The translations under genes were made by a program, and so were the position numbers. A stretch of DNA of 64,000 bases from Siphonodentalium dalli. Lineage: Eukaryota > Mollusca > Scaphopoda > Gadilida > Siphonodentaliidae. Below the pieces are notes generated by a model. It did no database searches. It saw nothing but the letters and a program-made list of their open reading frames with translations, and was not told where the DNA came from. Numbering within the stretch: the first letter of the stretch is position 1; each line of letters starts with the position of its first letter. The DNA lies in the NCBI GenBank assembly GCA_032622095.1, contig CP136067.1, positions 54,727,899-54,791,898 on the forward strand, written 5' to 3'. This document shows positions 48,061-58,332 of the stretch, piece after piece.

Positions 48061-48449
48061 CGCGCGAATACGCACATATTCGACCTACATGTATAATTTC
48101 AATTAGGTACATAAAGTGATTATTTGATTCTGAAATAAGCAGATAATGGAGCCATAGTCGTCATTTTGTGTTAAGTCGCGAGCCACAGTGAAAACACATG
48201 TTAATGAGCGTACAGCTGAACAGTCGTGGGTTGGCTTATTTTTTGTCAATGTCCGTACATAATCTGCTTAGAATCGCCTCTATATGAGTCGATAATGTGA
48301 CTAATAGGGTCTCCTTTTCAGCACATTATCGACTAACGAAAAATGTCCTATTTTGGACAAAATTAGGTGACCTAGTTTGTGATTTTTATATGTAATGATC
48401 TGTAATAGTATAGTGGCACAAGAAGATTCCGTAAGGATAGCCACGTGTC
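48061..48449. other. Spacer inside the right arm
   Basis: Not clearly satellite. Contains CATTATCGACTAACGAAAAA and a last degenerate satellite-B-like unit at about 48325-48480. No gene. Confidence 0.5.
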
Positions 48450-48665
48450 TGCTACGGTTCTGGCTACGCAGCCGATTTAGTAATAAAAAGTGCAATTTTG
48501 AGCTCCATGCACGACTTCAGCCAAATTTTCGAAAAATTGGAAGGGGCTATATGGCCGCGTCCCTGTCCTATAGATGCGCGCTGGATGGCACCGCACGAAA
48601 ATGTAAGGATTCCCGGGTGGCCGCCATGGTTCTGGCTACGCAGCCGATTTAGTAACAAAAAGACC
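48450..48665 (+). repeat. Satellite A, single inverted unit at the right edge
   Basis: GCAGCCGATTTAGTAA, GCTCCATGCACGACTTCAGC, AAATTTTCGAAAAATTGGAA, GTCCTATAGATGCGCGCTGG and GCTACGCAGCCGATTTAGTA are the complement of the left-arm A unit. They resemble the diverged innermost left units (44110-44690) most. Confidence 0.9.
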
Positions 48666-48670
48666 AATAA

Positions 48671-49905
48671 ATACATGTATAATCGATTATCTTTTCAATA
48701 ATAATATCTCGCTGGGTTCTATCGTGGTAAAAATCTTTTGTTTGACAACAGATTTTCCACTCAATGTTTGTCACAGACCTACGTCATAATACTCCCCACC
48801 ACCCCTACCCCCACCTTCACATCTCACATCACTTACCCGCACCTATTCATGCGCGTACACAATGTGTACGTGTCGGAGCACAAGACATCCAAATAAGGAG
48901 TATTACCTCACAGTAAATCAACGCTCTTTATTCATCTTTCAACATAAATGACACACTTACATTATCGATAATTATTGGAAGAGCGTACGTTTATAGAGTT
49001 ATTGTTCTTAGAACGAGAATCGTTAGTCTTCTATCGTGGTAAAAATATTTTGTTTGGCAAGAGATTTTCCACAATAATCTCAGCTGCTTATCGCGTTAAT
49101 GCTAATACGTCACATAATCTTATCACACGTACATATTAGCAGCTTATCGAACTATGCATACATACGCTCAAATAATATGTACACGTTGTAACACGCACAA
49201 AATGACCAACACGCCGAGAATGATTCATACAATGCTGATGATAAACACTGGAATGTATGCATTCATACTGATTGTGACAATGGCCAAGATTACAGCGACT
49301 CGGACCAGTCCATCAGACGCCATCCCGTCTATTCCATCATATAATTGTCTCCACAATGTTTTACCTGAAATAATTTGACGCCATTGCTCTTACATAAATA
49401 ATAAAGAGCGTTTATTCTTTACTTCTCTATCACGGTGAAGTTATTGAGCATCGTGTATCGCTATTTCAACAGAGGTCACACGTTAGACCGTGTACACGTA
49501 TATACATATGTAACATCAGACTAAACAAAGCTGATATGTTTCGATTATTCACGATGGTGACTGTAAATAGGTCTATCGAGTATCAAACGAGTCTGCGCAC
49601 GCATATCTGTCAAAAGATACAATAGCAGTCATTGGTCAATTTATCCACGGTGTCAGCTCAGTACACAATCGGCACGAAGCCGGAGGTCAACTCAGTACAC
49701 AATCGATTTTATCATGTCACCAGGTTACACATATCTATATAATAGAGTGTTCATATTGAAATCACTCATAATTGCATTGACATTTGGATAGGTAGGTTGT
49801 ATTGTAGCCAATGTGATAAATTTGTATCCAGTACAAACAACACGAAGAGACGTTGTGAACGACAGCCTGAACTAGTTAACTAGTCCACCACGTTTCCCGT
49901 GGTTC
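48671..49905. other. Upstream region of the ATPase cassette, with a direct repeat
   Basis: TCTATCGTGGTAAAAATCTT and the following TTTTGTTTGACAACAGATTT (48719-48758) recur with few changes at 49030-49069. AACGCTCTTTATTCATCTTTC at 48920 has an inverted relative AAAGAGCGTTTATTC at 49402. The ORF at 49154-49378 has no motif. No clear gene. Confidence 0.55.
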
Positions 49906-49920
49906 TGTTCTATATAAATA
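49871..49920 (+). promoter_or_regulatory. TATA box with two upstream dyads
   Basis: TATATAAATA at 49911-49920 lies 45 bases before the ATG at 49965, which would place a start site near 49945. Just upstream are the perfect palindrome ACTAGTTAACTAGT (49871-49884) and the dyad ACCACG-TTTCC-CGTGGT (49887-49903). Both could bind dimeric regulators. Their function is inferred. Confidence 0.6.
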
Positions 49921-49964
49921 TAGGTGCATAGAAGAACGCTCGATTTCACTGATTATATAGGAAA

Positions 49965-50795
49965 ATGAAGTATCAATGTGAAGAGTGCTTAAGTGTCTAT
50001 GCTTGGCAAGATAGTTTGAAGCGTCATATCAAAGTTAAACACACGCCTTCAGAACAGCAACAACAACAACAACAACAGCATCATCAGCCGCCACAACAAC
50101 AACAACACCAACAACAACAGCATCATCAGCCGCCACAACAACAACGACAACAGCCGCCACAACAACAACAACAACACCAACAACAGCCGCCACAACAACA
50201 ACAGCAACAACAACAACAACACCAACAACAACAACAGCCACCAAGCGACATAACATCCTGCTTTGATGATCCAATGGCTAAAATCCAGGAAGATTTTATT
50301 TTCAAGCATCCATTCACGGCATGTGTAAGTGGACCGACATCTAGTGGGAAGACGTACTTCGTGAAAACCTTGCTACAAAAGTCTGCCTCAAAAATATCAC
50401 CCGCACCTGACAGAATAATATGGTTTTATAAATATTGGCAGCCCCTATATGACGAAATAAAGTATACCGTCACCCCTCATGTCAACTTTATACGAGGAAT
50501 ACCATCAAACTTGGATTCTCTTATCAACCCCCGGTATAAAAATCTAGTTATACTCGATGACTTGATGCAAACTTCATCAAAAGACCAGAGAGTTAATGAT
50601 TTGCATTCCGAAGGAAGTCACCATTTGAACTTATCTTTGATAAGTTTGAACCAGAATTTCTACTACAACAAAGATCCAACGCAACGACGAAATTGTCAAT
50701 ATTTGGTATTGTTCAATAACCCAATCGACAAGGGATTAATTTCAACATTATCAAGACAGGTGTATCCTGAATGTCCTCAGCGTATGGTTCGATAG
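49965..50795 (+). CDS. A32-like packaging-type ATPase with N-terminal C2H2 finger and polyQ linker
   Basis: 276 residues. Residues 4-26 form a C2H2 finger (C-x2-C-x12-H-x4-H). Residues about 29-93 are Gln/His/Pro-rich (CAA repeats). The ATPase domain follows, with Walker A GPTSSGKT at 123-130, Walker B NLVILDDLM at 193-201, and HHLNLSLISLNQNFY from 219, matching the arginine/sensor-side region of FtsK-HerA-type packaging ATPases of Polintons, adintovirus-like elements and large DNA viruses. Such enzymes pump genomes into capsids. A TAG at 50793-50795 ends it, but the same frame stays open to the TGA at 51018-51020 with PYGYLLVDL, which looks like the family's C-terminus, so the stop may be a disabling mutation. 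It is compact, intronless and TATA-driven. ATG 49965 is the first start after the TATA box. A related P-loop ATPase of another mobile-element group is possible. Confidence 0.72.
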   Translation: MKYQCEECLSVYAWQDSLKRHIKVKHTPSEQQQQQQQQHHQPPQQQQHQQQQHHQPPQQQRQQPPQQQQQHQQQPPQQQQQQQQQHQQQQQPPSDITSCFDDPMAKIQEDFIFKHPFTACVSGPTSSGKTYFVKTLLQKSASKISPAPDRIIWFYKYWQPLYDEIKYTVTPHVNFIRGIPSNLDSLINPRYKNLVILDDLMQTSSKDQRVNDLHSEGSHHLNLSLISLNQNFYYNKDPTQRRNCQYLVLFNNPIDKGLISTLSRQVYPECPQRMVR

Positions 50796-51016
50796 TTTTC
50801 GGAAGCGACGAGTGAACCGTACGGTTACCTACTGGTGGATTTAAAAGCCGCAACACCGGACACAGTACGTCTGCGACAGAATGTACTAAAAGAGGACACG
50901 AACCAACATATGGGTGAATGGAATGGCATGAAATACGATGACAGAGAACACCCAGATGAACAGAATGGGATGAAAAACATACAAAAGACACTGAGACCCA
51001 GGGTCAACAGAATGCG

Positions 51017-51703
51017 ATGAAATACGATGACAGAGAACTCCCTGGTCAATGCATAGCATATAATTATATTGTGCCCCAGGGTCAACATAATGGCTATACT
51101 AAGGACATAAGGCCACCTGGTGAGCTCGATGAAATTAATAAGAAGAACCGTCAAAACGTAGACATTCGAGAAGACATGTCGTACCCTTGTAATGACTGTG
51201 GCCTTTTGTTCGAAGATCATTATGATGTTCAGAGACACGTAAAAAACTGGTGTAAAGAAAATAAGTTAAAACGAAAATTAACTGAGGACACGGATGATAG
51301 TCAGAATAAGAAAATTAAATTAAATGAAGATGAATACTTCAAAAGTTTGTGTGATGAGAGTAGATATAAAACACATGAGGAATGGAGTGATAAAGTGGAA
51401 ACGTATAAGGAAAATGGCTCGACAGAAACGGAAGCAAAAGAACAAGCTGACAAGGACCTTAAAAGTGAACACATGAGGCAATTTATGAATGGTTATGCTT
51501 GGACAATAGTAGCGTATCTGCAGCTGCGCAATGGGACTCTGCACAACAGAGTCATGGATAAAGTCGACAAATATTTGAATAATGGTTATGAAGATAGTGA
51601 TGCAGTGAAAATGTCAATATTAAAGTACAAACCGATGCTAGAAAAATTCATGGACGAAACAAATGACACTTCTGACGAAAGTGATGACAATTCGGACGAT
51701 TAA
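51017..51703 (+). CDS. C2HC zinc-finger protein with acidic tail, second gene of the cassette
   Basis: 228 residues from ATG 51017. That ATG overlaps the TGA (51018-51020) that closes the upstream frame, an ATGA arrangement. A C-x2-C-x12-H-x4-C finger (YPCNDCGLLF...HVKNWC) lies at about residues 56-79. It is followed by a basic stretch (KRKLTED and NKKIKLNED), a charged helical region with aromatic spacing to about 190, and an acidic end (SDESDDNSDD). ATG 51176, just before the finger, is an alternative start. DNA or RNA binding is likely from the finger and basic stretch. Its place beside the ATPase suggests an accessory or packaging-related role, which is inference. Around both gene ends, GAAATACGATGACAGAGAAC occurs twice (50930-50949 and 51019-51038), so a local duplication may have created the junction. 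Confidence 0.65.
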   Translation: MKYDDRELPGQCIAYNYIVPQGQHNGYTKDIRPPGELDEINKKNRQNVDIREDMSYPCNDCGLLFEDHYDVQRHVKNWCKENKLKRKLTEDTDDSQNKKIKLNEDEYFKSLCDESRYKTHEEWSDKVETYKENGSTETEAKEQADKDLKSEHMRQFMNGYAWTIVAYLQLRNGTLHNRVMDKVDKYLNNGYEDSDAVKMSILKYKPMLEKFMDETNDTSDESDDNSDD

Positions 51704-51708
51704 ATTTC

Positions 51709-51714
51709 AATAAA
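51709..51714 (+). terminator. AATAAA polyadenylation signal
   Basis: AATAAA begins 6 bases after the TAA of the zinc-finger gene, an unusually tight 3' end. Confidence 0.7.
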
Positions 51715-51889
51715 CTTCATCAACATGATATTCTCGTTTTCGTTATATATCTATAAGCGGGGAGAGAGTGAGTGGATTATTGGGAATTGTAGAGTGAGAA
51801 ACGATACGTAATGATAAAAGGCGCATTAAGAGCCCGAAAATTTGAACTGACAAAATTCTTTTCGATCTATAAAATGCTGCTTTTTATTA

Positions 51890-52145
51890 TCGACATGATC
51901 ACTTGCTCTTTTTTCCTCACCTCTTGCTCACTTGCTCTTTTTCTCATCTTCTCTTGCTCAGGAGCTTGCTCGATCACTTGCTCACATCATGCTCAGTTGC
52001 TCTTTTTTTCTTCTTCTATTGCTCAAGAGCTTGCTCACTTGCTCACCTCTTGCTCAGTTGCTCTTTTTTCCCTCTTCTATTGCTCATGAGCTTGCTCACT
52101 TGCTCATCTCACTTGCTCTTTTTTTCCTCTTCTATTGCTCATGAC
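51890..52145 (+). repeat. CTTGCTCACTTGCTC tandem repeat
   Basis: Degenerate tandem units of about 25-60 bp, each with GCTCACTTGCTC, TCTTGCTCAGTTGCTC and TTTTTTCCTCTTCTATTGCT. ORFs across it (51811-52313) are compositional. Confidence 0.9.
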
Positions 52146-52224
52146 ACGTGTCTCTGGCCCTTTTTTGACAGGTCGGTCCCATTTAAGAAATTTGAATCCT
52201 TATTATCCAAGGTCCCTTCACTAT

Positions 52225-53000
52225 GGCAAGCCGTTTTCACATTTTTGATTGATTTGAACTTAAGTCCAAATGAATTGGACTTAAGTCCAATTAGCGAATT
52301 GATTTGGACTTAAGTCCAAATGAATTGGACTTAAGTCCAATTATTTGGACTTAAGTCAAATTATTTGGACGTAAGTCCAATTAGTGAATTGATTTGGACT
52401 TAAGTCCAATTCATTTTGTCTTAAGTCCAATTCATCTGGTTTGAAACGATAGTCCCCTTCTTTGTAATGGTATATTCCTGCAAGTTTTGATTGACAGTCA
52501 AACTCCGTACTAACCAGGGCATTCCTGACTCCAAGACTAACTCCGTACGTCCCCTTTGCCACGTGGCTTGTTTTCGGCATGCCGAGATTGAAAATGCTTC
52601 GAATCCGAATTGGCATCTTAATAAATGCTAACTGCATGCATGAATGAAGTAAAATTAATTCACGACTTGATTCAATTGTTATTTGACAGCATGTAGTGTA
52701 GGCTACACGCAGTTTCGTTTATTGCATTTACTAAGTGTCTTATTTGTATAATTTGCTCGGTTTTCAATCATCATATGTTAAAAATCGTTCCGAACTTCTT
52801 ACAACACGGGCTATTGTTGATAGGATCTGGTCCACATCGAGCTGATTCATTATATATGTTGAGAAAGGTAACAATTAACAAGATCAACAAGAATTAGACC
52901 CACATGTAAACGACCATTTTCCCCACAACTCCGCCCTATGAGCAAAACCAGACCTGCTTATAATATCTGATGGGGGTGTTTCTTATACAGATGAATACAC
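52225..53000 (+). mobile_element. Second copy of the TTGGACTTAAGTCCAA transposon, right end not found
   Basis: Starts TATGGCAAGCCGTTTTCACA as at 4259, has a palindrome cluster (52255-52435), then sequence matching 4571-4830 (CAAACTCCGTAC, CCACGTGGCTTGTTT, GAATCCGAATTGGCATCTTA). At 52955-53000 it matches 7012-7055 (CTTATAATATCTGATGGGGG, TGTTTCTTATACAG). A short insertion flanked by AACTCCGTAC lies at 52499-52548. The mirrored right end and its palindromes are absent, so the copy is truncated or internally rearranged. Confidence 0.85.
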
Positions 53001-53684
53001 ACAAAAAAAAATTGTATAAATTTTTAACCTTAAGTTTGAAAAGTCCCACTAAAACGGAAGAACTATATTTCGAAACTGTGTGATTCGGTTCTCCGATTAT
53101 TTTATCAACACAAAAGTCAAAATGCACATGGATGAAAAGACACAAGAGTTCTAATTTGCTCGAATTTTGACAAGTTGGTTGCGAAAATTGTCAACAAAAC
53201 TACCTTTCTGATCCTCCATTATGTCATTAAGTTTTTAGTGCGGGAATTGTTCTCAAAGCACATTGGAAACTGGACTTTGCGGCGATCGGTTTTCGCCATT
53301 TTGTTCGGAAAACCCCGCGCTATAGATAGAAACGGAAACTAGAATACTCAGAACAAAAACCGGACAATGCCGAAGTTCTTCGGAATCTGAGTTCGGCTTT
53401 CAGTTAAGTAAACAAACAGAAAAAACAACGATGTTTGTGGCAATCAACCGGAATATTCTATGTGTAATTTAACATTAAAGTTAGATTATTATACACCATT
53501 CTGACCATAAGATGTCACTCTTTCCGACGTATATAGCATCATGTATTGCTTTGTTAGGTAAATCGAGTAAAATACACCACAGATTCCGGGCGTAACTCGT
53601 GTCATAAGAAGGCTATGCGCGCGATCTCGGACTAAATACTAGCATCTCTCCATCCCAAAATCTTAGCTAGTTTTAGTACGAGAA
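53001..53684. other. No recognisable gene
   Basis: Spacer with short ORFs and no repeat I can place. Confidence 0.5.
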
Positions 53685-55237
53685 GACTTGGACTACAGAT
53701 TGTAAAGACTGAGAAGGTTGGGACTAGGAAGACCATAAGAGATAGCACTTAAAAACAAGTAGTCCTAAAGAGGGACGTAGCTAGAGGGTCTCCGTTGAGC
53801 AGTGGAGTGTCCACCTTGAAATGTTCAAATGCATGGCCCTAATCCACCCACCCCACATAGTCTGCTCCCTCCCAACTAAAGCAAACACTCCCATGTTCGT
53901 AAAATTCCTTTGCACATGTTGGAATTTTACAACTGATACCTCAAGCTTTCCTAACTGTTGCAAAGTTCCAACCTGACATGCCCCCTTTTTAATGGTGGAC
54001 AAATTTTTATCCCAACTCTCCATAGGCCATATACACCAAACATCATTTCTTGACTTGTCCAACCCATTTGAACGAATCTGTAACCCAGTCACATGTAACA
54101 CAAGGACCCTCCATACTGCATATAAGATAAATAGGCCTGATGGCTCTCGATGAGCCATTTTAAGAATTACTTTGGAGAATAGTTATGTTCCTGGTCGCAC
54201 CCCTATTTGACCTGGTGACCCTATTTGAACAAATCTGAATCCCAGTCACCCAAGGACTCTCCATACCAAATATATGCTACATATGGCAAATGGTTCGTGA
54301 GAAGATGTTTTAAGAATAACTATGGAGGGAAATAATTATGTCCATGGCTCCGCCCCTATTTGACCCAGTGATTCAATTCTGAATCAAATCTGAATTCCAG
54401 TCACCCATACCAAATATAAGCTGAATAGGCCTGATGGTTCTTGATACGAAGACGTTTTAAGAATTACAATGGACAAGTTATGTCCCTGGCTCCATACTGG
54501 AGGCTCGCATATATAAGATAATGCATGGACACGTGATATTTAATGCTGCAGCAGCGCAGCTCCTGTCGTGAAAGGGTTAATGGCCTTACTGTCAGATTCA
54601 CACTTGGCTTAGGGAGTTATTTTGTTATCATAAGCCACAGGTCATTAAATACAACTCTCTACCAGGCAGAGAGCTTTAAGATATCAATCAACAAAGTGTG
54701 GTCACCCTGGTGGATGTTATAATGGCGTTAGTTGTCCTTTTTTTTAAATTTTGTTTAACAAGTTTAAAAAAAAAAAAAAATATGAGCAAGGAATTCAGTC
54801 TGAATTTAAATTTTGTTTAATTTAATTTAAATTTTTGTTTTTTAATTATGATTTTTTTTTTTTTTTAATTGAGCAAGGAGTAATCTAATTTTTTTTTAAA
54901 GAGTTATATCCCTGGCTCTGCCCCTATTTGACCCAGTGACCATCCATACCAAATATAAGCTAAATCGGCCCAATGGTTCTTGAGAAGTCATTCTAAGAAT
55001 TACTATGGAGGAATAGTAATGGCCCTGATTTTGCAACTAATTGACCTGGTGACCTCATTTGAACAAATCTGAATGTGAGTCACCTATGGAACATCTACAC
55101 CAAACATGAACCCATACGGTCTTGTAGTTGTGGAGAAGACGACGATTCTTAATGGACAGATGGATGGGTGGACGGAGGGGACGAGGAGTGATGACTATAG
55201 CTCCAACGGAGACTTCGTCTCAGGCGAGCTAATAAAA
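53685..55237 (+). mobile_element. Third copy of the (GGAC)n-tailed family
   Basis: Begins near GACTACAGATTGTAAAGACT and ends CTCCAACGGAGACTTCGTCT then CAGGCGAGCTAA. Body units share TATTTGACCCAGTGA, AACAAATCTGAA, CCAAATATAAGCT and GGTTCTTGA with 11885-13888. Poly-A/T runs at 54767-54780 and 54852-54867. A fragment of another element is nested at 54495-54577. Confidence 0.8.
54495..54577. repeat. Fragment of the 62237-62516 inverted-repeat family
   Basis: GGAGGCTCGCATATATAAGA, GCAGCAGCGCAGCTCC and GAAAGGGTTAA correspond to GGAGCTGCGCTGGTGCAGCA and TTTAACCCTTTCAT in the element at 62237. Confidence 0.7.
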
Positions 55238-55800
55238 GTTCAGACAAAATTATGCATGTTGCAAAAATGTTCTGTCGAAAAAGGGGGGATAACTCCACCA
55301 AAAAACGTCAGGCAGATGTCATAATCGCAGGTGCACAGGTTTTCATGGCATTAAATATTGTCCTATGGCATTAAGTATCCTTAAAATGTAGGAATAAAAG
55401 CTCTGACAAAATTATACATGTTGCGGAAATTTTCTAAGTTAAAAAAGTGGGATAACTCCACCAAAAAAGTCCAACAGAAGTCATAATCGCAGGTTCACAT
55501 GGTGGTTGATGTCAGTGCCAAGTTTAAAAATGATTAAAACACGACTGAGAAAAGCTACGGAAATATTTGTGTCCACGGACGGACGGACGGACCGACAAGC
55601 TGATTCCAGTATACCCCCACAACTGAAAATGTTGCTTGGACAAAATTATGCATCTTGAGAAAATTTCCCACGCTGAAAAAGGGTGATAACTCCACAAAAA
55701 AAAAGAGAAAAAAGTTAGATGGCTCATAATCGCAGGTTCCGATGGTACTAAATATCTGTGTCAAGCTTTAAAGAAATTGTCCGAAAAATGAAGGAAAAAG
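55238..55800 (+). repeat. Degenerate repeat with GGATAACTCCACC phrases
   Basis: AAAATTATGCATGTTGCAAA, GATAACTCCACCAAAAA and GTCATAATCGCAGG recur at about 55244, 55410 and 55630. A GGAC run (55574-55592) sits inside. Related fragments lie at 34983-35110 and 58505-58690. Confidence 0.75.
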
Positions 55801-57092
55801 ACAGTCAATGACTGTTGAGATGCTCACCTGACAGACTCAGAAGAACATAACAGTTAATATTTGTCAAAATCACTTAAAACAAGTAGCTAGATGAATCTGA
55901 ATCCCAGTCACCCCATAGACTCTCTATAACAAAATGAAAGTGTCAATGACAATGTAGCTCAACTTGGAAAGGGAATAATTTCATGTGTTACAGTCAATGG
56001 AGCGATTAGGAATGCGGAAAGTTGAAATGTCTAAGTAATACTAGATTATCAACATGAAGAGATAAAAATATAAAGTAAAATCCAAGATTTTTGCTGGTGG
56101 CTATGTTTTCCAATGAAATTCAAAAACATTTGATAGCTTCCATCTGGTAGATCAATATCAAGATTAATATGAAGTTTGGTGATGAGGGAAGTGGACAGTA
56201 GTGCTAAAGGATTTAGTCATGCAAAGAGTTAAATCCAGGATGGCTGACAGCGGACATGTTTTGAATGACCCCAAAATAACACGTTCTCATCTACATGTGA
56301 ACACCCATGACAAATTTCATAATGATCGGACCAAAGGTACGACCTGTGGCCCGTGCCAAAGGATTTAGTCATGCAAAGAGTAAAATCCAAGATGGCTGCC
56401 AGTGGCCATAATTATGGACGAACGACCCCAAAATGACTAGTTCCCATCTACATGTCACTGTTAACATCCATGACAAATTTCATGATGATCCAACCAAAGG
56501 TACGACCTGTAGCGCGTGCCAAAGGATTTAGTCACACAGTAAAATACAAGATGGCTGCTGGCGGCCATATTTTTTGGCCGAATGACCCCAAAATGACTCG
56601 TTCCCATCTACATGTCAATATTAACATCCATGACAAAATTTCATGATGATCAGACAAACAGTACGGCCTGTAGCCCATGCTAATGGATTAAATTTTGAAA
56701 TCCAATATGGCTGCTGGCACCCATGTTTTTTTGCCAAATGACCCTGAATGACGTCAATGACCCCCCAAAATGACTCGTTCCCATCTACATGTCAATGCCA
56801 ACAGCCATAACAAATTTCGTAATATGACCAAAGGTACGACCTGTAGCCAGTGCTCAAGGAAATTATTGACGCCTCACACATGCACACATACGCAAGCCAG
56901 GGCAAGCACTCAAACTTTACAAAGCTAAAAAGCTAAATATGTGAAATGGTTCATTTTGATGTTTTAAGAATAACTATCGAGGGAACGAGTTGTGTCCCTA
57001 GCTCCACCCCTATACAAATCTGAATCCCAGTCACATAGGGACCATCCACACCAAATATGACTCAATTCTTGGTCTGAGGTGAGCTATTAATA
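55801..57092 (+). repeat. AAGATGGCTGCTGG tandem family, main block
   Basis: From about 56060 to 56880 units of 120-150 bp repeat CCAAGATGGCTGC, CGGCCATATTTT, ACCCCAAAATGACTCGTTCC, CATCTACATGTCA, AAATTTCATGATGATC and ACGACCTGTAGC. The 5' part (55800-55870) carries AAGACAGTCAATGACTGT, the start sequence of the (GGAC)n-tailed family. No gene. Confidence 0.85.
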
Positions 57093-57345
57093 AGACAGTC
57101 AATGACTGTGGGTGGCTCACCAGACTGTAAAGACGGAGAAGACTGGGACTCTGAAGACTACAATAGTCAGTACTTGTCAAATCACTTTAAAACAAGTACA
57201 TGTAGTTCTAAACAGGGACACAGGTAGAGTGTCTTCGTTGAACAGTGGGAGGGGATATGGGGGGGGGGGGTGTCCACCTTGAAATTTCTAACTGCACACC
57301 CCTCACCCCCCCCCCCCCCCCCCCCCCCAATATATAATTGCCCAT
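57093..57345 (+). repeat. 5' fragment of the (GGAC)n-tailed family
   Basis: AAGACAGTCAATGACTGTGG, CTCACCAGACTGTAAAGAC and GTCTTCGTTGAACAGTGGG match copies at 11885, 14655 and 53685. Poly-G (57258-57270) and poly-C (57303-57330) runs truncate it. Opposite-strand ORFs here are compositional. Confidence 0.8.
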
Positions 57346-57639
57346 TACCTCCCAACTGGACCAAACTAAATTACAACTGGTACTTCAAGATGTCCAACTG
57401 TTGGAAATTTATCAAAACCTTACTGATAATACCGGTATATATCAAAATTATTACATTTAATATAGGAATCTATTTACAAGTAGCAAACATGAATTCATAG
57501 CATAGATAGGGTGGGTGTGGGAGTGTTAAATCTCCTATCTTCTAATTTCAAAGAGTATATTATAGAAGTTGAAGTGAGTTAATTTCCTTAAAACAAGTGC
57601 ACCGCTGGGCGGAGGTAACGCCCCCGACTGTACAATCAG

Positions 57640-58332
57640 AGAGGATTTTTCTTATTTTTGGGCAAATACTTATTAAATGGCACCACATGTTGTTCTATAT
57701 TAACTTCAAATTTGGTCTGGTGCCACAAAAATAGAAGGAAAACTGAATTTTCTAAAAAAAAAACTTTAAGTCGAAAAAGGGTCATAACTCACAAAAATTA
57801 TCCGATTGAACCGAAATTTTACCTTGACTTGTATTGCGATATTGGTAATACACAAAAAAACGGGTTTTTCAAATAAACAATCCAAAATCAAGTTATCATC
57901 TGGAAACCAAAAAAAGTAGCAGAAAACCTGAATTTTCTAAGTCCAAAAAGGGGCGTAACTCTGAAAAAATGGGCGGACGAAACCACGGCTATGGGGAAAT
58001 CTTGTCCCCCCGGCTGGTCTATTGGCATACCAAAGATCAACTGAATTGAATTAGCGAAACCAAAGTTATGAGTTGAAACGTTCGTATGCCACAGAAAACT
58101 GAATTTTCCAAGTCCAAAAAGGGGCGTAACTCTGGAAAAAATGGGCGGACGAAACCGCAGTTATGAGGAAATCTTGTCCCCCCAGCTGGTCTATTAGCAT
58201 ACCAAATATCAACTGAATTGAGTCAGCGAAACCAAAGTTATGAGTTGAAACGTTCGTACGGACGGAAGGACGGACGGAGGGCTCCACTATATACCCCCAA
58301 ATCTCCATCGGAGATCGGGGGCATAATAAGTT
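57640..58332 (+). repeat. Second (GGAC)n-tailed family, ending in a hairpin
   Basis: Two tandem units of about 180 bp (AGAAAACCTGAATTTTCTAA, GTCCAAAAAGGGGCGTAACT, GGAAATCTTGTCCCCCC at 57918 and 58088). A GGAC-rich run follows (58258-58282), then CTCCACTATATACCCCC and a dyad ATCTCC-ATC-GGAGAT (58301-58315) before GGGGGCATAATAA. The order GGAC run, CTCC, hairpin, A-rich end is like the family at 11885-13888 although the bodies differ. Confidence 0.78.

Larger units (their letters stand above)
41516..48670. mobile_element. Composite element: inverted satellite arms around a GC-rich pseudogene
   Basis: From left to right: satellite A (41516-44695), satellite B (44696-45165), a GC-rich decayed gene (45405-46270), satellite B in opposite orientation (46275-48060), an unrelated spacer, and one unit of satellite A in opposite orientation (48450-48665). 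A and B share motifs, so they have a common origin. The mirror order A-B-gene-B'-A' is what an element with long, tandemly repeated terminal inverted repeats would show. No target duplication was found, so exact ends are uncertain. Confidence 0.7.

Noticed and set aside
50035-50317. Valine-, leucine- and cysteine-rich ORFs on the minus strand
   Set aside because: Antisense of the CAA/polyQ repeat of the ATPase gene.
51811-52313. Overlapping leucine/serine/phenylalanine-rich ORFs
   Set aside because: Compositional translation of the CTTGCTC tandem repeat.
53001-53700. Right end of the second TTGGACTTAAGTCCAA transposon
   Set aside because: I looked for CGGCTTGCCATA and palindromes after 53000 and found neither, so no complete copy is claimed.
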